The notes beneath the pieces were generated by a model. It did no database searches. It was not told the origin of the DNA and saw nothing but the letters and a program-made list of their open reading frames with translations. Of a stretch of DNA of 12,956 nt, positions 7,690-12,956 are shown piece by piece. Position 1 is the first letter of the stretch, and the number at the start of each line of letters is the position of its first letter. Source of the DNA: Planctomycetota bacterium (GTDB lineage Bacteria; Planctomycetota; Phycisphaerae; Phycisphaerales; UBA1924); assembly GCA_017303565.1 (NCBI GenBank), contig JAFLCM010000024.1:1-12956 (forward strand). Reading direction: 5' to 3'. The position numbers and the translations under genes were made by a program.

Positions 7690-7715
7690 CAAGGCCCGCG
7701 GCGAGCCGCGGGCCT
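7682..7715 (-). terminator. Intrinsic terminator after rpsR
   Basis: A perfect 10-bp stem (7706-7715 with 7692-7701) with a 4-base loop is followed on the - strand by TGTTGTTTCC. It lies 67 bases below the rpsR stop. A weaker imperfect hairpin (GCGG-GATT-CCGC core, about 7757-7778) sits between the stop and the terminator. Confidence 0.82.
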
Positions 7716-7782
7716 GAGGTGTATCACGGTCTGGGCTGTATTCCAAGCCAGGTTCTCGCGGAATCCCGCGAACCCTTCCGGA

Positions 7783-8058
7783 TCAGAGCGTCGCCGAGGT
7801 GTACGGCAGCAGCGCCATGAACCGGGCCCGCTTGATCGCCTGGCTGATCATCCGCTGCTCGCGGGCGCTGGCGCCCAGACGCTTGCGGGTCAGGATCTTC
7901 CCGTTGGGGCTCATCATCCGGCGCAGGTTCTCGACGTCCTTCCAATCGACGTACGCCTCGCCCGTGCCCGACGCCTTGGTGATGCGCGGCTTGGGGCCGG
8001 GAGCGCCGGCGATGGGGGTGGAGGGCGAAGCGGCGGCGGGACGGCTCATCTGAGACAT
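7783..8058 (-). CDS. rpsR: Small ribosomal subunit protein S18
   Basis: S18 binds 16S rRNA in the platform of the 30S subunit together with S6. The 91-residue product has the whole conserved region from VDWKDVENLRRMMSPNGKI through LTRKRLGASAREQRMISQAI to KRARFMALLPYTS. A Ser/Pro/Ala-rich N-terminal tail of about 35 residues precedes it, longer than in E. coli S18. No zinc-binding cysteines are present. ATG 8058 is chosen because GAGGAG (8070-8065) lies 6 bases upstream, the best Shine-Dalgarno in the window; a second Met three codons on is possible. The gene stands alone, not next to rpsF, ssb or rplI as in many bacteria. It has its own promoter, a leader of about 100 bases with two hairpins, and a terminator. 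Confidence 0.97.
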   Translation of the reverse strand: MSQMSRPAAASPSTPIAGAPGPKPRITKASGTGEAYVDWKDVENLRRMMSPNGKILTRKRLGASAREQRMISQAIKRARFMALLPYTSATL

Positions 8059-8064
8059 GCGAAA

Positions 8065-8070
8065 CTCCTC
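8065..8070 (-). promoter_or_regulatory. Strong ribosome binding site of rpsR
   Basis: GAGGAG on the - strand, 6 bases from ATG 8058. It shows that this genome uses anti-Shine-Dalgarno pairing for some genes, in contrast with the genes that have a -10 box next to the start. Confidence 0.85.
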
Positions 8071-8084
8071 GTCTTGGTCGGGTG

Positions 8085-8152
8085 GCCCCGCGAACACGCG
8101 CGGGGCGACGGGGTCAAACAACAGCCCTCAAACCCGGCTCTGGTGCCCGGGT
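8085..8152 (-). promoter_or_regulatory. rpsR leader with two hairpins
   Basis: In the predicted 5' untranslated region an 8-bp perfect stem pairs 8099-8106 with 8085-8092 (6-base loop). Further 5', a 6-bp stem pairs 8147-8152 with 8132-8137 (9-base loop). The first ends 15 bases upstream of the Shine-Dalgarno. Ribosomal protein leaders often bind their own product, and S6:S18 leader elements are known in other bacteria; a match to that element was not established here. Confidence 0.4.
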
Positions 8153-8166
8153 CGGAAGGGGGTAAG

Positions 8167-8195
8167 AGTATACCAGTCCACGCCCGACGCCGAAA
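8167..8195 (-). promoter_or_regulatory. rpsR promoter
   Basis: TGGTATACT on the - strand holds an extended -10 (TATACT at 8172-8167, the closest to consensus in the window). TTTCGG lies 17 bases upstream as a weak -35. The predicted start near 8160 gives a leader of about 100 bases. Confidence 0.7.
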
Positions 8196-8231
8196 TCCCT
8201 GTCGCGAGCACCCGAACAGAACTCGTCCGTT

Positions 8232-8253
8232 GGTCTTGAGAAGGCGGAAGACC
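8232..8253 (-). terminator. Possible weak terminator of the polyprenyl synthase gene
   Basis: A 6-bp stem (GGTCTT with AAGACC, 10-base loop) begins immediately after the stop codon on the - strand. No real T tract follows, so termination here is uncertain and some read-through into rpsR is possible. Confidence 0.3.
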
Positions 8254-9291
8254 TCAGAAATCCCGCCGGATCACGGCGTCGGCCATGGTGATCAAGAGGT
8301 TCTTCGCCGGGCTGGCCGGCAGGGCCTCAAGGCTCGCCTTGGCCTGTTCGATCAGGCGGGTGGCGGTCTGGCGGGCGTAGGCGATCGAACCCGTAGCGTT
8401 CAGCCGCGGCGTCACCTCGTGGCGGTGACCGTTGTCGAACGCGCGGGTCTGGATCAGCCGCTCGGTCTCCAGCCGGCCCGAGTGCGGCAGCGACGCGAGG
8501 TGGTGGATCACCGGCAGGGTCAACTTCTGCTTCTCGAGGTCCTTGCCCAGTGACTTGCCCACCAGACGGTCCTCGCCGATGAGGTCGAGCAGGTCGTCCT
8601 GGATCTGGAACGCGACGCCGACCAGCCGCCCGTACTCGCTCAGCGCCTTCTGAACGCCCGAGTCCGCGCCGGCATGGAACGCCCCCAGTTCGCACGCGGC
8701 GGCGATCAGCGACGCCGTCTTCCGTTCCACGATGTCGAAGTACAGCGGCTCGTCGAGGGCCAGGTCGCCCCGGTGGACCAGTTGCAGCAGTTCGCCCTCG
8801 CAGACCGTGGAAGTCACCTCGCCGATCCGCAGCGCCGTCCGCTGCTGGTCGAGCGTGGAACACAGGTGGAACGAGCGGGCGATGAGGTAATCCCCCAGCA
8901 TCACCGCGGCCTCGTTGCCCTTGAGGGCGTTGATGGTGGGGGCGCTCCGACGCCTGTCGGCCTCGTCCAGCACGTCATCGTGCACGAGCGTGGCGACATG
9001 GACCATCTCGACGACCGCGCCGACCGTCACGAGCGCCTCGGTCACCGCCTCGGGCACGCATCCCCGCGGATCGCACGCCATCCCGCTGAGCAGCGTCATG
9101 GTGGGTCGGAGCATCTTGCCGCGGTACCGCTCGACATGCCGGCACAACGCCGCCACCGGAGCCACCCTCGTGTCCAGGTGGCCCTGGAACCGGCCCGACA
9201 CGCGGGACAGCCCGTCGGCGAGGACCGACGACAAGTCGCCGCCCCCCATGGAGCCTCCGATCGCCCGGGCCATGTCGACCAGTGTGGTCAT
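8254..9291 (-). CDS. Long-chain polyprenyl diphosphate synthase
   Basis: This trans-prenyltransferase condenses isopentenyl diphosphate units onto an allylic diphosphate, most likely to supply the side chain of a quinone. The 345-residue product has RGKMLRP (57-63, IPP binding), the first Asp-rich motif DDVLD (105-109) within HVATLVHDDVLDEADRRR, and Lys191. The second Asp-rich motif DDLLD (232-236) in FQIQDDLLDLIGE is followed by VGKSLGKDLEKQKLTLP. The residue five before the first motif is Ala100, a small residue as in IspB-type enzymes, which points to a long product rather than farnesyl or geranylgeranyl diphosphate. Exact chain length cannot be told. ATG 9291 has no Shine-Dalgarno; a TTGCTT-17-TAGACT promoter ends 9 bases upstream. 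rpsR follows downstream on the same strand with its own promoter. Confidence 0.93.
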   Translation of the reverse strand: MTTLVDMARAIGGSMGGGDLSSVLADGLSRVSGRFQGHLDTRVAPVAALCRHVERYRGKMLRPTMTLLSGMACDPRGCVPEAVTEALVTVGAVVEMVHVATLVHDDVLDEADRRRSAPTINALKGNEAAVMLGDYLIARSFHLCSTLDQQRTALRIGEVTSTVCEGELLQLVHRGDLALDEPLYFDIVERKTASLIAAACELGAFHAGADSGVQKALSEYGRLVGVAFQIQDDLLDLIGEDRLVGKSLGKDLEKQKLTLPVIHHLASLPHSGRLETERLIQTRAFDNGHRHEVTPRLNATGSIAYARQTATRLIEQAKASLEALPASPAKNLLITMADAVIRRDF

Positions 9292-9300
9292 GTTGAGGGG

Positions 9301-9329
9301 AGTCTACGAGCCAATCCCATGAAAAGCAA
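9301..9329 (-). promoter_or_regulatory. Promoter of the polyprenyl synthase gene, leaderless or nearly so
   Basis: On the - strand TTGCTT (9329-9324), a 17-base spacer and TAGACT (9306-9301) form the best complete -35/-10 pair in the window. The start codon is 9 bases below the -10, so the leader would be 0-3 bases. The DNA just upstream (about 9330-9350) is unusually AT-rich and could act as an UP element. Confidence 0.65.
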
Positions 9330-9335
9330 ATATTT

Positions 9336-9381
9336 CAGAAAGAAATGAAAATGACGAGCGACCCCCGGGAATCGCCCGGGG
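9336..9381 (-). terminator. Terminator of the SAM methyltransferase gene
   Basis: A 7-bp perfect stem (9375-9381 with 9363-9369, 5-base loop) begins 5 bases after the methyltransferase stop codon on the - strand. About ten bases below the stem comes a T-rich stretch, CATTTTCATTTCTTTC. The T-rich DNA is displaced from the stem, so efficiency is uncertain. Confidence 0.55.
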
Positions 9382-9386
9382 AAACG

Positions 9387-10244
9387 CTATTTCTCGGCCA
9401 CGATGTACGCGATCCAGCCCAGGTCGGGTGTGCCCTGTTCGGTCGGCAGGAACACGCCGTCGCCCTCGTTGGTCTTGGGGTCGGTGCCCTCCCAGTAGAC
9501 CGTGGAACGCGCAAACCCGGCGTCGGCGAGGACCTCGCGCAGTTCCGGGAGCGTCCAGAGGCGCCACTCGTAGGTGAAGGCATCGCGGACGCGGGAGCCG
9601 TCCTTGAGCGTGAAGTGGATCTTGCACACCGAGTCGCCGGTGATGGGGTTGTACGACGCCTGGTCCCAGATGTAGGTGAACGCGCCGATGCCGGGCGGGC
9701 CTTTGGGGATGGCGCGGCGTTCCTTCAGGACTCGGAACGCGTCGCTGCCCCCAAAGGCGTCGAGCATGAACACGCCGTCCTTCGCCAGGCCTTCCCGCAC
9801 GTTCTTGAAGTACGCCCGCATCGTCTCGCGGCGCTTGAAGATCGAGTAACTGAAGTTCATCGCCAGCACGATGTCCACCGGCTCCGGCGTGCGCACCGTG
9901 AGCACGTCCTCCTGCAGCAAGGTCAGCCGGGCCCGGGCCGGGGGCTTGAGCGGCGCGATGTTGTGCTCGATGCCCCAGTCGAGCGTCGAACGGTCGAGGT
10001 CCACGCCCACGGCGGTGTTGGTCTTCCGCCGGCGCACCCACTCGCAGGAGGTGAACGCGGTTCCGCAAAAGTCCTCGCGCAGCGTGCGTGCGGTGCGCTT
10101 CCGCAGAGTGCGGAACGTCTCGTCGACGAAGTCGATCTCGGCGTCGGGCGTCTGCACGGCGCACTGGTACAGGTCGTGCCGGTCGGCGCGGGAGGCGAGC
10201 GGGCCCTTGCTGTGGGCACTGCGGCGGTTGGTTGGCTGCTTCAT
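9387..10244 (-). CDS. Class I SAM-dependent methyltransferase, substrate unknown
   Basis: The 285-residue product has a Rossmann-type methyltransferase core. LREDFCGTAFTSCEW (55-69) is the SAM-binding motif I region, with Glu57/Asp58 in the acidic position. VGVDLDRSTLDW (79-90) ends strand 2 with the ribose-binding acidic residues. LLQEDVLTV (109-117) and VDIVLAMNFSYSIF (123-136) are motifs II-III and IV, and GLAKDGVFMLDAFGG is the post-motif region. The C-terminal half has many aromatic and charged residues and ends with DLGWIAYIVAEK. The substrate is not evident; the general class is clear. ATG 10244 (MKQPTN) is the only good start; the frame stays open upstream, but those codons are compositionally unlike protein and cross the divergent gene. 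No clear Shine-Dalgarno is seen. The gene is divergent from the DNA methyltransferase, 112 bases apart. Confidence 0.82.
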   Translation of the reverse strand: MKQPTNRRSAHSKGPLASRADRHDLYQCAVQTPDAEIDFVDETFRTLRKRTARTLREDFCGTAFTSCEWVRRRKTNTAVGVDLDRSTLDWGIEHNIAPLKPPARARLTLLQEDVLTVRTPEPVDIVLAMNFSYSIFKRRETMRAYFKNVREGLAKDGVFMLDAFGGSDAFRVLKERRAIPKGPPGIGAFTYIWDQASYNPITGDSVCKIHFTLKDGSRVRDAFTYEWRLWTLPELREVLADAGFARSTVYWEGTDPKTNEGDGVFLPTEQGTPDLGWIAYIVAEK

Positions 10245-10268
10245 GAGTCCGTTCGTGGTGTGAGGTCC

Positions 10269-10282
10269 CGCCCCGCGGGGCG
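10269..10282. repeat. 14-bp perfect palindrome between the divergent methyltransferase genes
   Basis: CGCCCCGCGGGGCG is identical to its reverse complement. It lies in the predicted 5' leader of the SAM methyltransferase, about 25 bases before its ATG and about 75 bases from the DNA methyltransferase start. It could be an operator for a dimeric protein or a tight leader hairpin. In such GC-rich DNA chance is also possible. Confidence 0.45.
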
Positions 10283-10306
10283 TGATCGACTCGAAAATGG
10301 GGTCGG

Positions 10307-10312
10307 AGTGTA
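10307..10312 (-). promoter_or_regulatory. Candidate -10 box of the SAM methyltransferase gene
   Basis: TACACT on the - strand, 62 bases upstream of ATG 10244, would give a leader of roughly 55 bases containing the palindrome. No good -35 is visible. Confidence 0.4.
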
Positions 10313-10344
10313 CCGGGGCGGTCCGCGCCGGCGGTCCCGCGAAG

Positions 10345-10350
10345 TAGACT
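10345..10350 (+). promoter_or_regulatory. Candidate -10 box for the leaderless DNA methyltransferase gene
   Basis: TAGACT is followed by CGGCGC and the GTG start codon at 10357, so the transcript would begin at the start codon. The 13 bases CGGCGCGTGCCCG across this start are identical to those across the nnrE start. Confidence 0.5.
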
Positions 10351-10356
10351 CGGCGC

Positions 10357-11142
10357 GTGCCCGCCCGAAGTCCACGCCGTGCGCCCGCCGGTGATCCCGC
10401 CGAAGATTCCTCGGCGGGCGCGATCGCGGTTTGCGCCGACTGGCTCGATGCCGCCCGAGCCCTCGCACCCGGCTCGGTCGATCTCTTGTACGCCGACCCA
10501 CCTTTCAACACCGGGACGCCGAAGCGCTCCCGCGCCGGCGCTTTCAACGACCGTTTCGACTGCACGGCCGCGTACGTCGCGTGGCTCCGCGAGCGGCTGG
10601 AGGCCACCCTCCCCGCCCTCGCACCGGCGGCGAACATCCTGCTCCACATCGATTGGCGGACCAGCCACCGCGTCCGCGTCCTTCTCGACGACGTGCTCGG
10701 TGAATCGTGCTTCGTCAACCACCTGGTGTGGAAGTACGGGCTGGGCGGCTCCTCGCCGCGACGCTTTGCCCGCAAGCACGACGACATCCTCTTCTACACC
10801 CTCGACCCGAGGCGGTACTGGTTCGAGCCGCCGCGGGTGCCCGCGACCAGCAACCGGATGAAGGGCCTCGACAAGAAGGCCACCGACGTGATCGACATCC
10901 CCGCCATCAACAACATGGCCGCCGAGCGGCTCGGATACCCCACGCAGAAGCCGCTGGCGCTGATGGAACTGCTGGTGGGCGCGTGCTGCCCGCCCGGGGG
11001 GCTGGTGTTCGACCCCTGCTGCGGCTCCGGGACCACGCTGGAGGCGGCCCTCCGCCTGGGACGCCGGGCGGCGGGGAGCGACATCTCTCCCGCCGCGGTG
11101 CGCCTTACCCTCAAGCGTCTGCAACGCGTGCCCGGGCCGTGA
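10357..11142 (+). CDS. Beta-class site-specific DNA methyltransferase (adenine-N6 or cytosine-N4), orphan
   Basis: The 261-residue enzyme methylates an exocyclic amino group in DNA. Motif order is that of the beta class (type III Mod and CcrM-like). The catalytic motif IV is DPPFNTG (47-53). A target-recognition region follows, including WKYGLGGSSPRRFARKHDDI. Motif X is GYPTQKP (193-199), and the SAM-binding motif I DPCCGSGTT (219-227) comes last. Motif I usually reads DPFxGxGTT; here the aromatic residue is Cys220. The protein is short for this family and has no extra C-terminal domain. No restriction endonuclease or other R-M gene is in view, so it looks like an orphan methyltransferase; its recognition site cannot be predicted. 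The GTG start is supported by the -10 box 6 bases upstream. The AsmA-like gene follows after 28 bases and may be co-transcribed. Confidence 0.9.
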   Translation: MPARSPRRAPAGDPAEDSSAGAIAVCADWLDAARALAPGSVDLLYADPPFNTGTPKRSRAGAFNDRFDCTAAYVAWLRERLEATLPALAPAANILLHIDWRTSHRVRVLLDDVLGESCFVNHLVWKYGLGGSSPRRFARKHDDILFYTLDPRRYWFEPPRVPATSNRMKGLDKKATDVIDIPAINNMAAERLGYPTQKPLALMELLVGACCPPGGLVFDPCCGSGTTLEAALRLGRRAAGSDISPAAVRLTLKRLQRVPGP

Positions 11143-11160
11143 TCGTCGCGTTCGAACTCT

Positions 11161-11165
11161 GGGAG
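11161..11165 (+). promoter_or_regulatory. Ribosome binding site of the AsmA-like gene
   Basis: GGGAG lies 5 bases before ATG 11171 and fixes the start. The gene has no -10 box next to its start, consistent with being the second gene of a transcript. Confidence 0.7.
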
Positions 11166-11170
11166 TCACC

Positions 11171-12754
11171 ATGAAGAAATCGCTGGTGTTGCTGCTCATC
11201 GTCGCGGTGCTGGTCGTCTCGGGGCTGGCGGCGTTCCTCCTCGTCATCTCCCCGCGGCTGAAGGCCATCGGCAAGGGCGGCGTCGAGGACTGGGTCGCCC
11301 GCCAGGTCGTCCGCATCGCCAACGCCTACCTTGTTCCCGAGGTCCAGTACGACACCTTCACCTACACGCATCCCGGCGTGCTCGAACTCAAGGGGGCGCG
11401 CCTGATCGCGCCCGACGGCGCGAAAACCCGCGTGGTCGAGGCCGGCGTCATCCGCGTCACACTCGCCGAGGTCCCCACCTTCGGCCAGCCCATCGTCATC
11501 GAGCGCATCGACCTCGAGAAGGCGGCGCTGCGCCTGCTCCGTGACCCCGCCACCGGCGGCTTCAAGGGGCTGCTCCCCTTCGTCAAGGGCGAGAACATCA
11601 CCGACCAGAACCGCGTCGACGCTCAGGTGCAACTGTCGAAAGTCCTGAAGATCAAGAAGATCACCCTCACCGACGGAGAACTGCAGTACAACGACGGCGC
11701 CGGCCCCGAGACCATGACGCTCAAGGGCGTCACGCTGAACCTCGATGTGCAGCCCGACTCCTCCGGCGACGCCGGCTGGTACGCGATGAAACTAAATGTC
11801 GACCGCGCCCCGGTGTTCAGCGTCAAGGGAGACGCCGCGCTCAACGTCGATTCCCTCGAGTCCCGCTTCAAGCCCCTCACCATCAGCGTCTCGCTGAGCG
11901 AACAGGACTACTCGGCCCTGCCGCCCGAACTGCAGCGCCCGCTCAAGGAGCACGACGCCCGCGGCGACCTCCAGATCACCCTCAACGGCACCGTCCCGCT
12001 CCGCGACGCCATGAGCGCCGAGGCCGACGCCGCCGTCACCCTTCGGAACTTCAACGTCGCCGCCGGGGAGTACCGCTTGCCCATCGACACGGGTGAACTC
12101 GCCGCCCGCCTCAGCGCCGGCACGCTCACCGCGTCGAAGGCCCAGGCCTCGCTCCTGGGCGGCACGCTGACCGCCTCGGGACTGACCCTGGGCGTGAAGG
12201 ACCCGGCCCGCCCCGTGTCGCTCTCGTGGAACGCGTCGAACCTCGAACTCCGCGAACTGCTCCGCACCAAGACCAGCCCGGGTGAAGCGCCGAAACTCGC
12301 GGGCCGATTCAACAGCCAGGGCAACGCCTCCGGCTCGCTCGCGTCGATGCCCAACTCACTCAACGGGCGCGGCATGCTGACCGTCCGCGACGGCCGGCTC
12401 GTCGCCGTCCCCGTGCTCACAGACCTCATGGCGTCCATGGAACTGCTCGGCAAGGCGGCGGGCGTCAACACGCTGCAGGACGCCGCCGACATCGACTTCG
12501 ATTTCACCCCCGACGGCGTCAAGGTCACGCGCGGAGAAGCCACCACCCCCGCCGCCACCGCGAAGTTCAACGGCCTCATCCGCTACGACAGCACGCTCGA
12601 CCTCATCGTCAACGCCGGCCCGCTCGAGAAGGTCCAGGGACTCCTCGGAAAAGTGGGCGGGATCATCGGCGAGGTCACCGACAAACTCGTCAAGTACCGC
12701 GTCACCGGCCCGATCAGCGCCCCAAAGATCGAGGTCAAGCCGCTGGGGCTGTGA
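11171..12754 (+). CDS. AsmA-like membrane-anchored periplasmic protein
   Basis: The 527-residue product has a Lys-Lys start and one N-terminal membrane segment (about 4-26, rich in Leu and Val). The rest is almost all beta-prone repeats of the AsmA/TamB type. Near 125-280 lie LPFVKGENITDQNRV, IKKITLTDGELQYND and LKGVTLNLDVQ. Near 375-420 is the AsmA C-terminal signature with LAGRFNSQGNASGSLASM, SLNGRGMLTVRDGRL and VPVLTDLM. The end reads YRVTGPISAPKIEVKP, as in this superfamily. AsmA-like proteins are now thought to bridge the envelope for lipid transport in Gram-negative cells. A planctomycete-type outer membrane would fit that role, but it is inference. It probably forms an operon with the DNA methyltransferase 28 bases upstream, although the functions are not obviously linked. 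Its last 20 bases overlap the convergent next gene. Confidence 0.8.
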   Translation: MKKSLVLLLIVAVLVVSGLAAFLLVISPRLKAIGKGGVEDWVARQVVRIANAYLVPEVQYDTFTYTHPGVLELKGARLIAPDGAKTRVVEAGVIRVTLAEVPTFGQPIVIERIDLEKAALRLLRDPATGGFKGLLPFVKGENITDQNRVDAQVQLSKVLKIKKITLTDGELQYNDGAGPETMTLKGVTLNLDVQPDSSGDAGWYAMKLNVDRAPVFSVKGDAALNVDSLESRFKPLTISVSLSEQDYSALPPELQRPLKEHDARGDLQITLNGTVPLRDAMSAEADAAVTLRNFNVAAGEYRLPIDTGELAARLSAGTLTASKAQASLLGGTLTASGLTLGVKDPARPVSLSWNASNLELRELLRTKTSPGEAPKLAGRFNSQGNASGSLASMPNSLNGRGMLTVRDGRLVAVPVLTDLMASMELLGKAAGVNTLQDAADIDFDFTPDGVKVTRGEATTPAATAKFNGLIRYDSTLDLIVNAGPLEKVQGLLGKVGGIIGEVTDKLVKYRVTGPISAPKIEVKPLGL

Positions 12755-12956
12755 CGCGCTCGGCGGGAGTCGCGCTCGGCCGCGCGGCGTCGCGCCGCGA
12801 CAACTCCAGCATCTGGATCAGCCGCTGCCGCCAGGTGTGCGACCGCTCCAGCCGGGCCCGCCCCGCATCCCCCAGCCGCGCCCGCTCGGCGTCCGACCCG
12901 CGCACGCGGTCCACGGCGTCGAGCAACTCCGGTCCACGTTCGAACGCCAGCGCCTC
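12735..12956 (-). CDS. C-terminal end of a probable family 1 glycosyltransferase, start outside window
   Basis: The frame is open to the right edge, so the gene begins beyond the window; 73 residues are visible. They read EALAFERGPELLDAVDRVRG, then RARLGDAGRARLERSHTWRQR and LIQMLELSRR. This matches the C-terminal helix of GT-B glycosyltransferases (glycosyl transferase group 1 or CgeB-like), where ELLDAV, a variable residue run, RxxLGxAGRARxxxxHTW and a Leu-rich helix recur. The nucleotide-sugar binding Glu lies at or just beyond the window edge, so the donor is unknown. It ends with an Ala/Pro-rich tail of about 17 residues. It is convergent with the AsmA-like gene and overlaps its 3' end by 20 bases. 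Confidence 0.62.
   Translation of the reverse strand, partial: EALAFERGPELLDAVDRVRGSDAERARLGDAGRARLERSHTWRQRLIQMLELSRRDAARPSATPAERVTAPAA

Noticed and set aside
7625..7691. A magnesium riboswitch (M-box) before mgtE
   Set aside because: Only 61 bases lie between the mgtE start and the rpsR terminator tail, and no suitable stems are present.
5510..7717. A 735-codon open frame on the + strand opposite rmuC and mgtE
   Set aside because: It lies antisense to two clear genes, and its translation is rich in Arg, His, Gln and Pro without domains. This is the usual shadow of high-GC coding DNA.
10245..10787. An N-terminal extension of the SAM methyltransferase by up to 181 codons
   Set aside because: The extension would run antisense through the DNA methyltransferase catalytic motif, is rich in Arg and Ser, and does not resemble a protein domain. 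The core motifs are complete from ATG 10244.
9304..11322. A 672-codon open frame on the - strand across the methyltransferase region
   Set aside because: It is in a different frame from the SAM methyltransferase and antisense to the DNA methyltransferase and the start of the AsmA-like gene. It has a low-complexity Arg/Gly/Pro composition and no recognisable motif.
10357..12754. A restriction-modification or phage-defence island built around the DNA methyltransferase
   Set aside because: No endonuclease, helicase, specificity subunit or other defence gene is next to it. The neighbours are an AsmA-like protein and a SAM methyltransferase, and composition is uniform.

Overview
The window is very GC-rich, densely coded DNA of a chromosomal, housekeeping type. 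The protein families and gene style suggest a planctomycete, most likely of the Phycisphaerae. That is an inference from overall impression; no rRNA or other decisive marker is present. I see no mobile element, CRISPR array, tRNA, rRNA or phage gene. No gap between genes exceeds about 200 bases.

Layout, left to right. (1) Bases 1-801, + strand: the 3' part of an HDOD-domain regulatory gene. It is followed by a 169-base tail with three hairpins, the last a strong intrinsic terminator. (2) Bases 971-3931, - strand: a family 2 glycosyltransferase, an RlmB/TrmH-type (SPOUT) rRNA methyltransferase whose start overlaps it as ATGA, and surE. (3) Bases 3976-4704, + strand: a stand-alone NAD(P)H-hydrate epimerase, divergent from the glycosyltransferase. 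(4) Bases 4706-9291, - strand: in transcription order a long-chain polyprenyl diphosphate synthase, ribosomal protein S18 (rpsR), the magnesium transporter MgtE and the recombination protein RmuC. (5) Bases 9387-10244, - strand: a class I SAM-dependent methyltransferase. (6) Bases 10357-12754, + strand: an orphan beta-class DNA methyltransferase, then an AsmA-like membrane-anchored protein. (7) Bases 12735-12956, - strand: the C-terminal end of a probable family 1 glycosyltransferase that runs off the window.

The genes do not form one pathway. They are small transcription units for envelope and isoprenoid work (both glycosyltransferases, polyprenyl synthase, AsmA-like protein), RNA and DNA modification, metabolite repair (SurE, NnrE), magnesium uptake and translation.

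The most coherent unexplained signal concerns how genes start. Five genes (surE, nnrE, rmuC, polyprenyl synthase, DNA methyltransferase) have a TANNNT -10 box ending only 6-9 bases before the start codon, and none of them has a Shine-Dalgarno sequence. This is the layout expected for leaderless mRNAs. By contrast rpsR, the rRNA methyltransferase and the AsmA-like gene have clear Shine-Dalgarno sequences. A second signal is a pair of hairpins with ACGGA loops after the HDOD gene, resembling CsrA/RsmA binding sites. I did not find a convincing new multi-gene system.
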